Program-made: the position numbers and the translations under genes | The notes under the pieces: generated by a model | Databases searched by the model: none | What the model saw: the letters and a program-made list of their open reading frames with translations, nothing else | Told to the model about the DNA's origin: nothing | Shown here: positions 1 to 5,641 of the stretch, piece after piece | Position numbering within the stretch: position 1 is the first letter of the stretch | Layout of the letters: each line of letters starts with the position of its first letter | From: an uncultured Lachnospiraceae bacterium | Lineage (GTDB): Bacteria; Bacillota; Clostridia; Lachnospirales; Lachnospiraceae | Reading direction: 5' to 3' | Assembly: GCA_934351835.1 (NCBI GenBank) | Contig: CAKRJP010000034.1 | Coordinates: forward strand, 1 to 7,919 | Length of the DNA stretch: 7,919 nt

Positions 1-391
1 CGATATAGGTAAGGATATCTACCGGATTAGAGACGATCAGTAAAATTCCATGGAATTCCCGTTTTTTTATTTCGCCTACGATGGAACGCATAATCGCGCT
101 GTTTTTCTTGACCAGATCCAGTCTTGTTTCATCTGGCTTCTGGTTTGCTCCGGCAGTAATGACAATTACTGCTGCATCCGTGATATCGTCATATGTACCT
201 GCGTATATCTTCATGGGACTGGCGAAAGCCATGCCGTGTCCGATGTCCAGTGCCTCGCCTTCTGCCCGGTTCTGGTCTGCATCAATTAAGACTATCTCCG
301 AAAAGAGCTTGCTCTGCATCAGTGCAAATGCGGACGCGGAACCTACGAAGCCACAACCTACGATTACTACTTTTCTGCTGTTTACTGACAT
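1..391 (-). CDS. ldh: L-lactate dehydrogenase, N-terminal part (runs off the window)
   Basis: The visible 130 codons encode the NAD-binding half of a cytoplasmic lactate/malate dehydrogenase family enzyme, which interconverts pyruvate plus NADH and L-lactate in fermentation. Residues 8-22 form the first Rossmann strand with the dinucleotide loop GCGFVG (12-17). D37 ends strand 2, where it should contact the NAD ribose. The active-site loop is GANQKPDETRLDL (81-93). The Gln in this loop (Q84), where malate dehydrogenases carry Arg, is the family hallmark of lactate specificity. SNPVDILTY (121-129) is the conserved segment after strand 5. The ATG at 391 is preceded by AAAAGGAG at 7-nt spacing and starts right where family members start. 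The catalytic Asp/His half lies beyond position 1. The gene has its own promoter upstream. A malate dehydrogenase is the alternative, made unlikely by Q84. Confidence 0.93.
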   Translation of the reverse strand, partial: MSVNSRKVVIVGCGFVGSASAFALMQSKLFSEIVLIDADQNRAEGEALDIGHGMAFASPMKIYAGTYDDITDAAVIVITAGANQKPDETRLDLVKKNSAIMRSIVGEIKKREFHGILLIVSNPVDILTYI

Positions 392-452
392 ATGTGTCTC
401 CTTTTCTAAGCGTGTGCTCTGAAAAAATATTATGTGCTTGTTTCTTACTGGC

Positions 453-481
453 ATTATATGGTATGGACTTTCATTTGTCAA
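453..481 (-). promoter_or_regulatory. Consensus sigma-A promoter of ldh
   Basis: On the minus strand the -35 box TTGACA (476-481) and the -10 box TATAAT (453-458) are both perfect matches, separated by exactly 17 bp. The predicted transcript starts near 446, giving a leader of about 55 nt before the ldh ATG at 391. This implies strong basal expression. I see no clear Rex-type or other named operator around it. The rest of 392-587 holds nothing else I can support. Confidence 0.85.
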
Positions 482-583
482 TATTAGTAATTATTTCTAT
501 TTTATAAATCCATTTTTGCCTGTTCTCCGCTATATCTATAAGGCTGTCCAGTGTAGATTTCTTAATTTAGGGGATTTGGTAAC

Positions 584-617
584 AAAAAAAGACCCACTCA
601 AAATGAAGTGTGTCTTT
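584..617 (-). terminator. Intrinsic terminator of the RloA/RloB operon
   Basis: Read on the minus strand, AAAGAC (617-612) pairs with GTCTTT (593-588). After one mismatch, CACT-type pairing continues (610-607 with 598-595). The loop is 8 nt, and a run of seven T residues follows (590-584). It lies about 150 nt downstream of the rloB stop and upstream of the ldh promoter, so it insulates ldh from the defence operon. Confidence 0.75.
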
Positions 618-696
618 CTTTGTTTATACTAAAAATATCCGAATACTGCTCCCAAACTGCCTCTTGATTAATACGCAATTTGGATATTTCTGGCAC
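598..696 (-). CDS. Possible small ORF downstream of rloB (32 aa, hypothetical)
   Basis: I do not recognise this product. A GTG at 696-694 is preceded by GGGAGG at 707-702 with 5-nt spacing, a good ribosome binding site. The 32-codon frame begins MPEISKLRIN and ends with a TGA inside the loop of the operon terminator. The same frame is open further upstream to a GTG at 801, which has an AGGA 8 nt before it, overlaps the end of rloB and would give 67 aa. The sequence has no visible transmembrane segment and has mixed hydrophobic and charged composition, like a piece of a soluble protein. It could be a third component of the locus, a C-terminal remnant of rloB left out of frame, or simply an open 3' untranslated region. 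Only the ribosome binding site and the frame support it. Confidence 0.25.
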   Translation of the reverse strand: MPEISKLRINQEAVWEQYSDIFSINKERHTSF

Positions 697-767
697 AATT
701 ACCTCCCAGAATATGCCGAATCCAAACGGGACCTGCAAAAGTTCTGGTTCTATTTCTGGAATTGGTA

Positions 768-1625
768 TTACTTTTTCCTCAAAAGTTCTATCAATTCCCA
801 CAAATTTGATCCTAACTGTTCTAACAACTGTTCACTCGGAGCAAAACCTTTTGCGCGCTCTACTGCCTGATCTATATTGGGCAAATAGAACTTTTCAAAT
901 GTTTTTACCTGAATTGCTTTTCGCTTCCCTGTTTTTTCATACAGCAAATTGCTGACAAAAGAGTTTCCCTTCCCATCTAACTCATTTTTAAGAATATCAT
1001 CTAATAATTCTGCGTATTCCTTCGCAACATCTGAAACATGTAATAGTTGCCAAAATTCAATGCAGGGATTAGTAATATAACACAAATAATGATTATTCCT
1101 ACACTTATCTACAACCGCCTTCATCTGCTCAACAGAATGGCTGCCGCAATCACGATCTATGACAATCCCGAATTTGTCATCTTTCCCATGATACTTGCTT
1201 AAAAAATCCAGATACAAAAGATCAAGGTGTTCCTCTCTCAAAACCGCTTTAAATTTATTGCTGTCTTTTTGAGACAGAGCAGAAGGATTTTCCAGATAAG
1301 ATCTTATAAACTCTGTTGAATAATTTTTTATACTGAGCGAGTCAATGATTCGTTCAAACATTTTATTTTCTCTAAATTGAATATATTCCTCCAATAGAGC
1401 TAGTACATTTTCCGGATCACTGTTTGTATCATATCTTTGCAGTACCTCAACATGAACGATTGCATCAATCCCAAGTCGTTCTCTGTATTTTTCAATAAAA
1501 TTAAAATATTGTACTTCCGTCTTTGTTCCCTCTGTTGAGAGAAAAACAACTCGCTTTGGTTCTATGGAATTCTCATTAGTGCGATCAAAGAGTGATCTGG
1601 TGCCTAATCGGTAGGGCAAACTCAT
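768..1625 (-). CDS. rloB: RloB family protein (AbiLii-like TOPRIM-type nuclease candidate)
   Basis: This 285-aa protein has the three RloB family signatures. Near the N-terminus VVFLSTEGTKTEVQYF (26-41) carries the acidic E32 expected in the TOPRIM-like fold. FGIVIDRD (152-159) supplies the Asp pair D157/D159. TNPCIEFWQLLH (185-196) is the family's SNPcFE-W-LLH block. The end, with RAKG near 257-260 and NLWELIELL near 274-282, matches the usual RloB C-terminus, so the protein looks complete. The ATG overlaps the stop of the upstream ATPase in an ATGA, which implies translational coupling. From family knowledge, RloB proteins accompany AAA15 ATPases in anti-phage loci (AbiL in lactococci, Rlo genes linked to type I restriction in Campylobacter). 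The inferred role is a metal-dependent nuclease effector gated by the ATPase. Substrate and trigger cannot be told from sequence. Confidence 0.88.
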   Translation of the reverse strand: MSLPYRLGTRSLFDRTNENSIEPKRVVFLSTEGTKTEVQYFNFIEKYRERLGIDAIVHVEVLQRYDTNSDPENVLALLEEYIQFRENKMFERIIDSLSIKNYSTEFIRSYLENPSALSQKDSNKFKAVLREEHLDLLYLDFLSKYHGKDDKFGIVIDRDCGSHSVEQMKAVVDKCRNNHYLCYITNPCIEFWQLLHVSDVAKEYAELLDDILKNELDGKGNSFVSNLLYEKTGKRKAIQVKTFEKFYLPNIDQAVERAKGFAPSEQLLEQLGSNLWELIELLRKK

Positions 1626-2965
1626 TCATTGCTCACCTCCCATTCGTCGTCCTGAAAGCACGGAATAGCACCATATCTGCCAATCAAGTAGTCATTTAAT
1701 ACGTTTTTGTCAAACCTCTGCTTGAAATCACTCAACGAATAAATTCTTGTACTGTGATCTTCTTCACGTTCAACAAACCAAATTTCATCCTGACGAAGTA
1801 AACGTAAATCCATCAGATTCAGATCATGGGTTGTACAAATTAATTGGCACGCATTTTCTTTCGTAATTTCAAAAAATCGTCTGATATATTCCTCTGTAAG
1901 TTTCGAATGAAAGCTGCGATCCAGTTCATCAATAATAATGATTTTTCCTTTTTCCCCAAACTCGTACAATGGAAGCAGGTCAAACAGGCGTTTTGTTCCG
2001 TCGGATTCATCCGAAAGTTCAAATAATTCCTCTGGATTTCCATGATCTAACATAATTTTCTCTGCAAAGATTTCTCCATCTTCAATAGAGATTTCAAACT
2101 GATAATTTCCAATTTCAATTTTGCAGCGTTCTCCAGTTTGAAGAGTACTCCTCATGTTTTGCTCTATATCATTCAAAATATCCTTTTTAAGTTCCTCAGG
2201 CAAAAATGCAAATGCCTTTTCTGCTGGCTGCTTCCCTTTCGTGATTTTTTCTATTCCTGTATCAAAATTTCTAAGCATATTAACCATAGAATCTGTGTTA
2301 CATGAAGAATTTAAGAAAAAATCATTTTTATTGAGCGCATAAGAACCCGGATGTACGACTATAAGATTTTTGAACCATTCATACGCAACAATAAAATCAT
2401 ATAAAATCGAATCTTCATCAAGATTTTTATTGCCAATTTCATTCAGAAGCAATTCATCCGCTTTTAAATCTTCACAATAAATATTGAATCGAAGTTCAGA
2501 ATTCTTATCCAACCGTAAACCGGTTGTAATCTGCTTTCCTTGTTCCCGCTCAAAAATACAAATTTCTTTCCCCGTGGAATCTAAACGATAAAGCCATTCA
2601 GCACAAAACTCATGTGTCAGATAGTTTATTGCGAAACCATATGAGAAAATAATGTTGGAGACAATAAAATCAATCTGGAAAACACCTGGTTTTTCTTTAT
2701 ATGCTGAATCAATACGGAAAAAGCGATCATTATATCGCATTGCCCCCACGCCTGCCAAAGTCACTCGCCGCATAAAATCCAATGCACGCACAAAATTTGA
2801 TTTTCCCGAAGCATTTGCCCCAAAGAAGAAACTGCTCTTTAACAACCGTTTTCCATTGACTGCAAAACAATGTGAAGGATGTCTTGTCTGTTTTCCGGCA
2901 GCCATACTAAATACCTGCTGTTCTTTAAAAGAATTATAATTTTCAACGGCAAATCTAATCAGCAT
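1622..2965 (-). CDS. AAA15 family ATPase, RloA/AbiLi-like
   Basis: This 447-aa protein is an ABC/SMC-like ATPase of the AAA15 group. The N-terminus (LIRFAVENYNSFKEQ) is the typical family opening. Walker A is GANASGKS (49-56). A degenerate ABC signature around SDG (321-323) is followed by TKRLFDLL. Walker B is IIIIDELD (342-349), with E347 the presumed catalytic base. The switch histidine sits in TTHD (378-381). The tail DEIWFVER (393-400), the YSLSDF segment (409-414) and YLIGRYGAIP (426-435) are family hallmarks. The insert between about 100 and 300, unlike generic ABC proteins, presumably forms the lid or coiled region. The ATG at 2965 follows a strong AGGAGG. It is the first gene of the operon and is coupled to rloB. 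The inferred role is the sensor/ATPase of an abortive-infection pair. All ATPase motifs are intact, so it should be functional. Confidence 0.9.
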   Translation of the reverse strand: MLIRFAVENYNSFKEQQVFSMAAGKQTRHPSHCFAVNGKRLLKSSFFFGANASGKSNFVRALDFMRRVTLAGVGAMRYNDRFFRIDSAYKEKPGVFQIDFIVSNIIFSYGFAINYLTHEFCAEWLYRLDSTGKEICIFEREQGKQITTGLRLDKNSELRFNIYCEDLKADELLLNEIGNKNLDEDSILYDFIVAYEWFKNLIVVHPGSYALNKNDFFLNSSCNTDSMVNMLRNFDTGIEKITKGKQPAEKAFAFLPEELKKDILNDIEQNMRSTLQTGERCKIEIGNYQFEISIEDGEIFAEKIMLDHGNPEELFELSDESDGTKRLFDLLPLYEFGEKGKIIIIDELDRSFHSKLTEEYIRRFFEITKENACQLICTTHDLNLMDLRLLRQDEIWFVEREEDHSTRIYSLSDFKQRFDKNVLNDYLIGRYGAIPCFQDDEWEVSNE

Positions 2966-2993
2966 TCTTACTCCTCCTAATCTCTATGCAAAT

Positions 2994-3022
2994 AGTATAT
3001 GTGATAAATTTTGTTTTTTCAA
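2994..3022 (-). promoter_or_regulatory. Promoter of the AAA15/RloB operon
   Basis: On the minus strand TTGAAA (3022-3017) and TATACT (2999-2994) are separated by 17 bp. The predicted start is near 2987, with a short leader to the ATPase ATG at 2965 carrying AGGAGG. The spacer contains AATTTATCACA (3010-3000), which occurs again on the plus strand at 3068-3078 and so may be an operator half. Confidence 0.6.
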
Positions 3023-3078
3023 TTACTATTTTGCATTATTTTATTATTTTATAATTATAACTTGTTGAATTTATCACA
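3000..3078. repeat. Secondary 11-bp inverted pair TGTGATAAATT / AATTTATCACA
   Basis: TGTGATAAATT at 3000-3010 and its reverse complement AATTTATCACA at 3068-3078 are separated by 57 bp. The first copy is in the spacer next to the -10 box of the ATPase promoter. The second copy covers most of the centre and part of the right arm of the 24-bp inverted repeat. The placement suggests a repeated operator bound by one regulator, but chance in AT-rich DNA cannot be excluded. Confidence 0.45.
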
Positions 3079-3099
3079 AGTTATAATTATAAAATAATA
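3042..3099. repeat. Perfect 24-bp inverted repeat between the divergent defence genes
   Basis: Positions 3042-3065 and 3076-3099 are perfect reverse complements of each other, with a 10-nt centre (TGAATTTATC, 3066-3075). The arms are almost all A/T except the inner CTTGT/ACAAG. The element lies between the -35 box of the ATPase promoter and the proposed -35 box of the DUF262 promoter. No T-tract or GC-rich stem makes it a classic terminator. It may be an operator for a dimeric regulator, a cruciform-forming site or a structured RNA element. Function is not known. Confidence 0.75.
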
Positions 3100-3102
3100 T
3101 TA

Positions 3103-3131
3103 ATGAAATATTATTCTATATGCGTTACAAT
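3103..3131 (+). promoter_or_regulatory. Candidate promoter of the DUF262 gene
   Basis: ATGAAA (3103-3108) and TACAAT (3126-3131) are 17 bp apart on the plus strand, just right of the long inverted repeat. A second possible -10, TATACT at 3138-3143, has no good -35 box. The start codon at 3176 follows AAAGGA with 10-nt spacing. In this AT-rich stretch the call is tentative. Confidence 0.4.
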
Positions 3132-3175
3132 ATAAATTATACTGATTAACTATTTGCGGAAAGGATTATACCTTC

Positions 3176-3799
3176 ATGAACAACACGATTACCCCCGATA
3201 CAGAATCAATACTTCAGATTATTCAAAGAATTGATAATGAAACCATAGCTTTACCAGAATTTCAAAGAGACTTTGTGTGGGATATTTCCAGAACCTTTGA
3301 TTTATTCGATTCTTTGGCTAAAAATGTATTTATAGGATCTATAATTTATGGCATACCATCCTTTGGATTAACTGTTAGAGAATTAGATACTCGTCCCCGT
3401 AAAGGTGTTGGTAGTAGAAAAAAGCTCAAAACTTCATTCATTTCCGAAGATGAAATAAAAATTAAAACCAGCACCTACAATTATAAAATCGTTTTGGATG
3501 GTCAACAACGTATTACATCCATTTATAGGGCATTAAAGGGACTCGATGAAGTATGGTTTTCTTTTAAAAGCGCAGATGAACTTGACGAACCATACGCCGA
3601 TAAAAAAATATCTGATATTCCCCTGGAAGCTTTGTTGTATGAAATCACTGGTTGTGAAGATACTGACCATTTATCTATTCAATTATCAACCGTATATAAA
3701 AAAATATCCGAATCTTTAATGGAAGATGATTTAAAAGAATACTACAATAAATTAGGCTATGTTTCAAACCGAGACTATGAGAAAATCTCTGTAAATTAG
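3176..3799 (+). pseudogene. DUF262 (GmrSD N-terminal-like) protein, truncated by IS256
   Basis: The 207-aa product carries the DUF262/ParB-like fold motifs: IALPEFQRDFVWD (24-36, the I-P-x-FQR-x-W block) and VLDGQQRIT (106-114, the DGQQR block linked to nucleotide-dependent nuclease activity in GmrS/SspE-type enzymes). Full-length proteins with this domain are usually about 350-700 aa, often with a C-terminal HNH (DUF1524) domain, so the C-terminal part is missing. From about 3771 the sequence resembles the inverted end of the adjoining IS element, so only about 198 residues are original, and the last residues and TAG stop come from the IS. It is divergent from the RloA-like/RloB operon and shares its control region, suggesting one defence cluster. 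The key motifs survive, so a partially active protein is possible but unlikely. DUF262 membership is well supported; the exact original type is not. Confidence 0.8.
3771..3795 (+). repeat. IS256 terminal inverted repeat, transposase 3' side
   Basis: It starts GAGACTATGAG and ends CTGTAAA. 18 of 25 positions match the other end read inward. The DUF262 reading frame runs into this repeat and stops at the TAG at 3797-3799. Confidence 0.6.
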
Positions 3800-3816
3800 A
3801 TTCTTCTATGATAATG

Positions 3817-3853
3817 AAGGGTGAGAAGCTTACAAATCAGGCTTTTCACCCTT
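3817..3853 (+). terminator. Hairpin in the IS left end, probable read-in terminator
   Basis: AAGGGTGA (3817-3824) pairs with TCACCCTT (3846-3853). After one mismatch, AAGC pairs with GCTT, around an 11-nt loop. On the plus strand it is followed by GTTTTATATA, a weak T-tract, so it would stop transcripts entering from the DUF262 side. On the minus strand no T-tract follows. Confidence 0.5.
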
Positions 3854-3891
3854 GTTTTATATATAACAGTTACTGCCAGGCATGTCAAGAG

Positions 3892-3909
3892 CAGGCGGCT
3901 GGCCGCCTG
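3892..3909. repeat. GC-rich palindrome just downstream of the transposase stop
   Basis: CAGGCGGC (3892-3899) and GCCGCCTG (3902-3909) form an 8-bp stem with a 2-nt centre, about 20 nt past the transposase stop. It is strikingly GC-rich in an AT-rich region. It has no T-tract on the minus strand, so it could be a weak terminator, an mRNA-stabilising hairpin or a protein-binding site. Confidence 0.5.
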
Positions 3910-3928
3910 TCTTAAGATACATTTTTAC

Positions 3929-5170
3929 TTATTCTGGAAGTCGTCCTTCGTACATGATACTCAACTCTCCATAGACCTGACCCCAGTCTCGGATGGTAGT
4001 TGTCCATTTCTTAGTAGCCTCGAAAGTGGCCAGATATAAGGCTTTTAACAGGGCTGTATCACTTGGAAATACGCTTCTCTGGCGATTCAGTTTCCGGTAT
4101 GTGGAGTTCAGTGATTCTATCGCATTTGTTGTATAAATGACCTTTCGGACAGTGGTTGAAAACTTAAAAATTGGGGAAACAGCATCCCAGTTGTCCTTCC
4201 AGCGTTTCATGGAATTCGGGTATTTCGGACTCCATTTTTCTGTCACACGGTCTAAAGCAGCCAGAGCCTTCTGCTCATCAGCGGCCTGATAGATGGTTTT
4301 TAAATCCGTAGCGAAAGCCTTCCTGTCTTTATCCGGCACGTATTTCAGGGTGTTTCTTACCTGATGGACAATACATCTCTGATATTCTGTCTTTGGAAAT
4401 GCCGCTGAAATCGCTTCCTTAATGCCTGTAAGGCCGTCTGCACAGATAATCAGGATATCTTTAACCCCTCGATTTTTTAGCTCATTTAAGACAGAAAGCC
4501 AGTATTTCGCACTTTCATTGTCACCAATCGTGATGGTCAATACTTCCTTTTTGCCCTCTGTGTTAATGCCTAGAATTACATAAGCTGCAAGTTTACGAAT
4601 CACTCCATTGTCCCGCACAGAATAGTGGATAGCATCAATGTAAAGAATCGGATACACGTCGTCTAGCGGTCGATTCTGCCAGTCTTCAATCTGCGGAAGT
4701 ATCTTATCTGTTACATCAGAAATAAAACTCTCAGATGTTTCGAAGCCATAGATATCTTCAATCGTTTCCGAAATTTGGCGTGTAGTCATTCCTTTGGCAT
4801 ACATGGAGATAATCTTCTGGTCAATGTCAGAAATATCCTTCTGACGCTTTTTGACAACCTGTGGTTCAAAGGTGGACTTTCGATCTTGTGGTACTTCGAT
4901 TTCCATAGAACCATACCGACTGTTTACCTGCTTGCGTTTATAGCCGTTTCGATAATCGTCGTTGTCAGAACGCTCGGATTTCTCATATCCGAGATGGTCA
5001 TCCATTTCTGCCTCCATCATTTCCTTGATGGTGCCGCCCAGAAGATCCTTGAGGGCATCCTGGATATCTTCTGCAGTTTCGATATCGTATTCCTCAAGAA
5101 GCTGCCGGATGATGTTTCTTTTTCCTTCTGTCATTTCAACTCTGTGAACAGGTTTCTTTTGTCTTGCCAT
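3929..5170 (-). CDS. IS256-family transposase (Transposase_mut, DDE)
   Basis: The 413-aa protein is full length for the family (about 390-420 aa). It opens with a basic segment, followed by the HLGYEKSERSDND-RNGY block (59-77) and the conserved EVPQDRKSTFEPQVVKKRQ region (92-110). Catalytic residues of the DDE RNase H-like domain are visible: D179 in LYIDAIHY, D245 in ICADGLTGIKEAI, and E352 in TTNAIESLNSTYRKLNRQR. The Q-RCIVHQVRN block (264-273) between D2 and E is typical of the family. The ATG at 5170 follows AGGAGG at 10-nt spacing. The enzyme excises and inserts the surrounding element by a copy-out, paste-in route known for IS256. No frameshift or missing motif is seen, so the copy should be active. 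Confidence 0.96.
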   Translation of the reverse strand: MARQKKPVHRVEMTEGKRNIIRQLLEEYDIETAEDIQDALKDLLGGTIKEMMEAEMDDHLGYEKSERSDNDDYRNGYKRKQVNSRYGSMEIEVPQDRKSTFEPQVVKKRQKDISDIDQKIISMYAKGMTTRQISETIEDIYGFETSESFISDVTDKILPQIEDWQNRPLDDVYPILYIDAIHYSVRDNGVIRKLAAYVILGINTEGKKEVLTITIGDNESAKYWLSVLNELKNRGVKDILIICADGLTGIKEAISAAFPKTEYQRCIVHQVRNTLKYVPDKDRKAFATDLKTIYQAADEQKALAALDRVTEKWSPKYPNSMKRWKDNWDAVSPIFKFSTTVRKVIYTTNAIESLNSTYRKLNRQRSVFPSDTALLKALYLATFEATKKWTTTIRDWGQVYGELSIMYEGRLPE

Positions 5171-5228
5171 AATAAAAGGCCCTCCTAATGATATTTATTT
5201 TATCATAGAAGGACCTTGTGATGGTTAT

Positions 5229-5253
5229 TTTACAGAAAAAGTTTCACAGGCTC
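5229..5253 (-). repeat. IS256 terminal inverted repeat, transposase 5' side
   Basis: Read on the minus strand it starts GAGCCTGTGAAAC and ends CTGTAAA. The TGA inside this repeat (5246-5244) ends the truncated LysR frame, supporting the placement of the IS edge. Confidence 0.6.
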
Positions 5254-5567
5254 TTTAATACTGTCATTGTAGGATTGCCGCCAATAGTAATTTCTCCACT
5301 GATCAGCGGGGTGTTAGAGGATAAATCATATTCTGTCTTTTCTACTAATGTCAGAATTTCCTCTGCACGTTTCCTGAGTATAATTCCATCTTCTGTCAAT
5401 GTAACTTTACGCTTGCCACGAATAAGCAGTTTCTTTCCAAATTCATTTTCCAGATCCATAAGCTGCTTGGAAAGATACGGCTGTGAGATGTGCAGGCTCT
5501 CAGCAGCTCTTGTAATATTCTCTTCTTTGGTTACAGCAAGAAAATATTGTAATGTTCGTAATTCCAT
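5244..5567 (-). pseudogene. LysR-type transcriptional regulator, truncated by IS256
   Basis: The 107-aa remnant is the winged helix-turn-helix and linker helix of a LysR regulator. MELRTLQYFLAVTKEENITRAA opens the domain. HISQPYLSKQLMDLENEFG is the recognition helix region. The residues up to TEYDL form the dimerisation helix. The sequence then enters the first strand of the effector domain (GEITIGGNPTMTVLK) and stops where the IS end begins. LysR proteins are normally about 290-310 aa, so the whole ligand-binding domain is lost. The run of start codons GTG-ATG-ATG-ATG is ambiguous. I choose the ATG at 5567 because GAGG lies 8 nt upstream and the protein then begins in the family's usual way. 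The gene is divergent from the MATE-reductase operon, its likely target. The remnant could still bind DNA without sensing ligand. Confidence 0.85.
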
Positions 5568-5598
5568 CATCATCACCTCGGTTTTAGGATAATCCTTC

Positions 5599-5623
5599 TT
5601 ATCATTCCTGTCAATTATGATAA
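5599..5623. promoter_or_regulatory. Candidate LysR-type operator (TTATCAT-N11-ATGATAA)
   Basis: TTATCAT (5599-5605) and ATGATAA (5617-5623) form a perfect 7-bp dyad with an 11-bp centre, located between lysR and the MATE gene. LysR regulators typically bind T-N11-A dyads of this form in such divergent intergenic regions. This supports the MATE operon as the regulator's target and probable autoregulation. Confidence 0.6.
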
Positions 5624-5641
5624 ATCATTCTATATAAGTAT

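Larger units (their letters stand above)
3771..5253 (-). mobile_element. IS256-family insertion sequence (about 1.48 kb)
   Basis: The element encodes one transposase on the minus strand and has imperfect terminal inverted repeats. Position 3771 onward aligns with the reverse complement from 5253 inward at 18 of 25 bases, including a shared CTGTAAA (3789-3795; 5235-5229). A second shared block TTCTATGATAA lies inside both ends (3804-3814; 5210-5200). The repeat length suits IS256 (about 24-40 bp). Boundaries are set by this alignment and by the fact that both neighbouring reading frames stop there, so they may be off by a few bases. The flanking 8-mers TTCAAACC (3763-3770) and TTTAATAC (5254-5261) do not match, so no target duplication is visible. 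The transposase is intact, so the copy may be recent and active. Confidence 0.85.

Noticed and set aside
50..507. Overlapping plus-strand ORFs of 79-113 aa
   Set aside because: They lie mostly antisense to the well-supported lactate dehydrogenase frame and its leader, and show no domain-like sequence.
610..955. Plus-strand ORFs of 86 and 91 aa opposite the end of rloB
   Set aside because: They are antisense to rloB and its 3' region, have no convincing ribosome binding site and unlikely composition. The minus-strand frame is the better candidate.
768..2965. Calling the pair PARIS (AriA/AriB)
   Set aside because: The ATPase type fits, but AriB belongs to the DUF4435 group. The second protein here shows the RloB blocks (TEGTKTE, TNPCIEFW), so an AbiL/Rlo label fits better.
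3042..3099. Long inverted repeat as an intrinsic terminator or CRISPR-like repeat
   Set aside because: The stem is nearly all A/T without a following clean T-tract and lies between divergent promoters, not after genes. There is one palindrome only, with no repeat-spacer array.
4775..5188. Plus-strand ORF of 137 aa inside the IS
   Set aside because: It is antisense to the transposase N-terminal coding region and is a shadow of it.
3799..5215. Shorter IS borders based only on the TTCTATGATAA pair
   Set aside because: The outer alignment starting at 3771 and 5253 continues the similarity (18 of 25) and coincides with the end of the LysR frame, so the longer element is preferred. Neither choice gives a target duplication.
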